A stretch of 64,000 nucleotides of DNA from Nocardioides terrigena (GTDB lineage: Bacteria > Actinomycetota > Actinomycetes > Propionibacteriales > Nocardioidaceae): NCBI RefSeq assembly GCF_003047265.1, contig NZ_PZYY01000003.1, positions 124,001 through 188,000 on the forward strand, read 5' to 3'. The notes beneath the pieces were generated by a model. It saw only the letters and a program-made list of their open reading frames with translations, was not told the DNA's origin and did not search any database. A program made the position numbers and the translations under genes. Below are positions 63,102 to 64,000 of this stretch, one piece after another; position 1 is the stretch's first letter, and each line of letters starts with the position of its first letter.

Positions 63102-63744
63102 CGAAGCCCGCCAGGTCCTCGGTGGTCAGGCCCGCGAGCGTGCCCGCGAAGACCCGACGCCGCCCGTCGAGGATCGGGACGTGGTTGGGCACGCACAGCA
63201 CCACGCAGCCGGCCGCCTCGGCGGACTTCGCCCCCGTGTTGGAGTCCTCGATGGCCAGGCAGTCACCGGCCTCCACACCGAGGTCCGCAGCCGCCTTGAG
63301 GTAGGGCTCGGGGTGCGGCTTGCCGAACTCCACGCGGTCGCCGGTGACGACGGTGCCGAAGGTGCCCTCCGGCAGGTGCTCCAGGATCGGCTCCACGAAG
63401 CGCATCCACGACATCGTCACGAGGGCACAGGGGACGTCGTTGGCCCGCAGGTCGGCCAGCAGCTCGCGACCGCCGGGGCGCCACGGCACCTCACGTCGGA
63501 CCCGCTCGACGACGCCGTCGAGCAGCTCGTCGACGATCTGCTCGGGGGTGCGGTCGATGCCCATGTGCTCGCGGATGTAGACCCCGGACTCGAGCAGCGC
63601 GTTGCCGACGAGGTTGAGGGCGTGCTCGTCCGACCAGCTGCCGCCGTACTTCGCGGCCATCGCGTACTCGGTCTCGATCCAGTACGGCTCGGTGTCGACG
63701 AGGGTGCCGTCCATGTCCCACAGGACGGCCGCCGGCGGGCGCAC
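63088..63744 (-). CDS. HAD-superfamily hydrolase (beta-phosphoglucomutase-like)
   Basis: 218 residues. VLWDMDGTLVDTEPYWIETE has the nucleophile Asp and general acid Asp; ALVTMSWMRFVEPIL gives the motif II region, FGKPHPEPYLKAAADLG the Lys, and CLAIEDSNTGAKSAEAAGC the terminal acids. It is a phosphatase or phosphoglucomutase-like enzyme of unknown substrate. GTG start. Its end overlaps the RecB-like gene by 14 bp, tail to tail. Confidence 0.9.
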   Translation of the reverse strand: MRPPAAVLWDMDGTLVDTEPYWIETEYAMAAKYGGSWSDEHALNLVGNALLESGVYIREHMGIDRTPEQIVDELLDGVVERVRREVPWRPGGRELLADLRANDVPCALVTMSWMRFVEPILEHLPEGTFGTVVTGDRVEFGKPHPEPYLKAAADLGVEAGDCLAIEDSNTGAKSAEAAGCVVLCVPNHVPILDGRRRVFAGTLAGLTTEDLAGFVSGR

Positions 63745-63954
63745 TCCCCCATCCGGGCGCTGACCTGCGGAAACATCAGAATTGACGGTACTCAGAATGC
63801 CCTCCGAAGCGCTTCATGCGACGTTCCATGCGACGAACCACCCTAGAACGGGACCCTCCGGCATAGAACATCGTGGCGGCGACCCCGCCCCGGCCTGGCC
63901 GCATCCGGACGCCTCGCGACCGATCCCGCGCGGACCGTGGCGCTTGTACACGTC

Positions 63955-64000
63955 ATGAGCAACCACACCATCGCCGTGCCGATCACCACCTGGGCCGAGC
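63955..64000 (+). CDS. Possible gene start cut by the window end
   Basis: ATG 63955 opens a frame (MSNHTIAVPITTWAE) that runs off the right edge. There is no clear Shine-Dalgarno. The peptide is too short to identify; it may be a real N-terminus or chance. Confidence 0.35.
   Translation, partial: MSNHTIAVPITTWAE

Overview
The window is very GC-rich chromosomal DNA with strong third-position G/C bias, many GTG starts and dense 1-8 bp gene overlaps. It carries a Pup-proteasome locus (pup, prcB, prcA, dop, pafA, mpa), pafB/pafC, rbpA, a lnt/ppm1 pair and mycobacterial-type synteny (trmI to 5'-3' exonuclease). These point to an actinobacterium, most likely Nocardioidaceae (Nocardioides-like). 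No rRNA, tRNA, CRISPR array, prophage or recognisable IS was seen.

Layout. 1-4.7 kb (minus): a 2-oxoacid:ferredoxin oxidoreductase (gamma-alpha-beta, beta cut by the window edge) behind a 60-residue membrane protein, a membrane-anchored hydrolase and a zinc alcohol dehydrogenase. 4.8-9.0 kb: mixed accessory genes, namely a sulfatase, a frameshifted LuxR regulator, a methyltransferase and a GNAT acetyltransferase. 9.0-11.3 kb: a HelR-type RNA polymerase protection ATPase with a rifamycin-associated element in its leader. 11.3-15.4 kb: VanZ, then three DNA-repair genes (stand-alone LigD-type phosphoesterase, a frameshifted Nei2 glycosylase, a short UvrA-like ATPase). 15.5-22.1 kb: oxidoreductases, a BenE transporter and a PhoD-like phosphatase. 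22.1-28.1 kb: an HTH-MurA fusion with a 20-bp palindrome lying between its -35 and -10, a deacetylase lipoprotein, GDPD plus MFS, and rbpA. 28.1-31.0 kb: lnt-ppm1-fxsA, translationally coupled.

31.3-38.5 kb is a lysine 2,3-aminomutase pathway locus: kdd-kamD-kamE-kal (minus, every junction overlapping) divergent from kamA, with an Lrp/AsnC gene beyond. Between kamA and lrp sits one gene (AbiEi-like N-terminus, nuclease-like C-terminus) enclosed by an imperfect inverted repeat of about 85 bp. This is the strongest candidate for an undescribed mobile or cassette element.

38.5-58.5 kb is the proteasome superlocus on the minus strand: trmI-grpB-like; mpa plus a coupled membrane protein; dop; pup-prcB-prcA; pafA; an FKBP lipoprotein; pafB-pafC-tatA-tatC; a hypothetical gene; dagK-helY; and a divergent 5'-3' exonuclease. 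Pup tags substrates (PafA ligates, Dop deamidates and removes), Mpa unfolds them and PrcAB degrades them; PafBC is the linked DNA-damage transcription activator. 58.5-64 kb: a hypothetical membrane protein, a DUF222/HNH endonuclease gene, 67-bp tandem repeats, a CBS-type site-2 protease, a RecB-like Fe-S nuclease and a HAD phosphatase.

Many genes here (pup, pafA, dop, trmI, dagK, lnt, lrp, murA and others) have TANNNT exactly 6-7 nt before the start codon, so they are probably transcribed as leaderless mRNAs.
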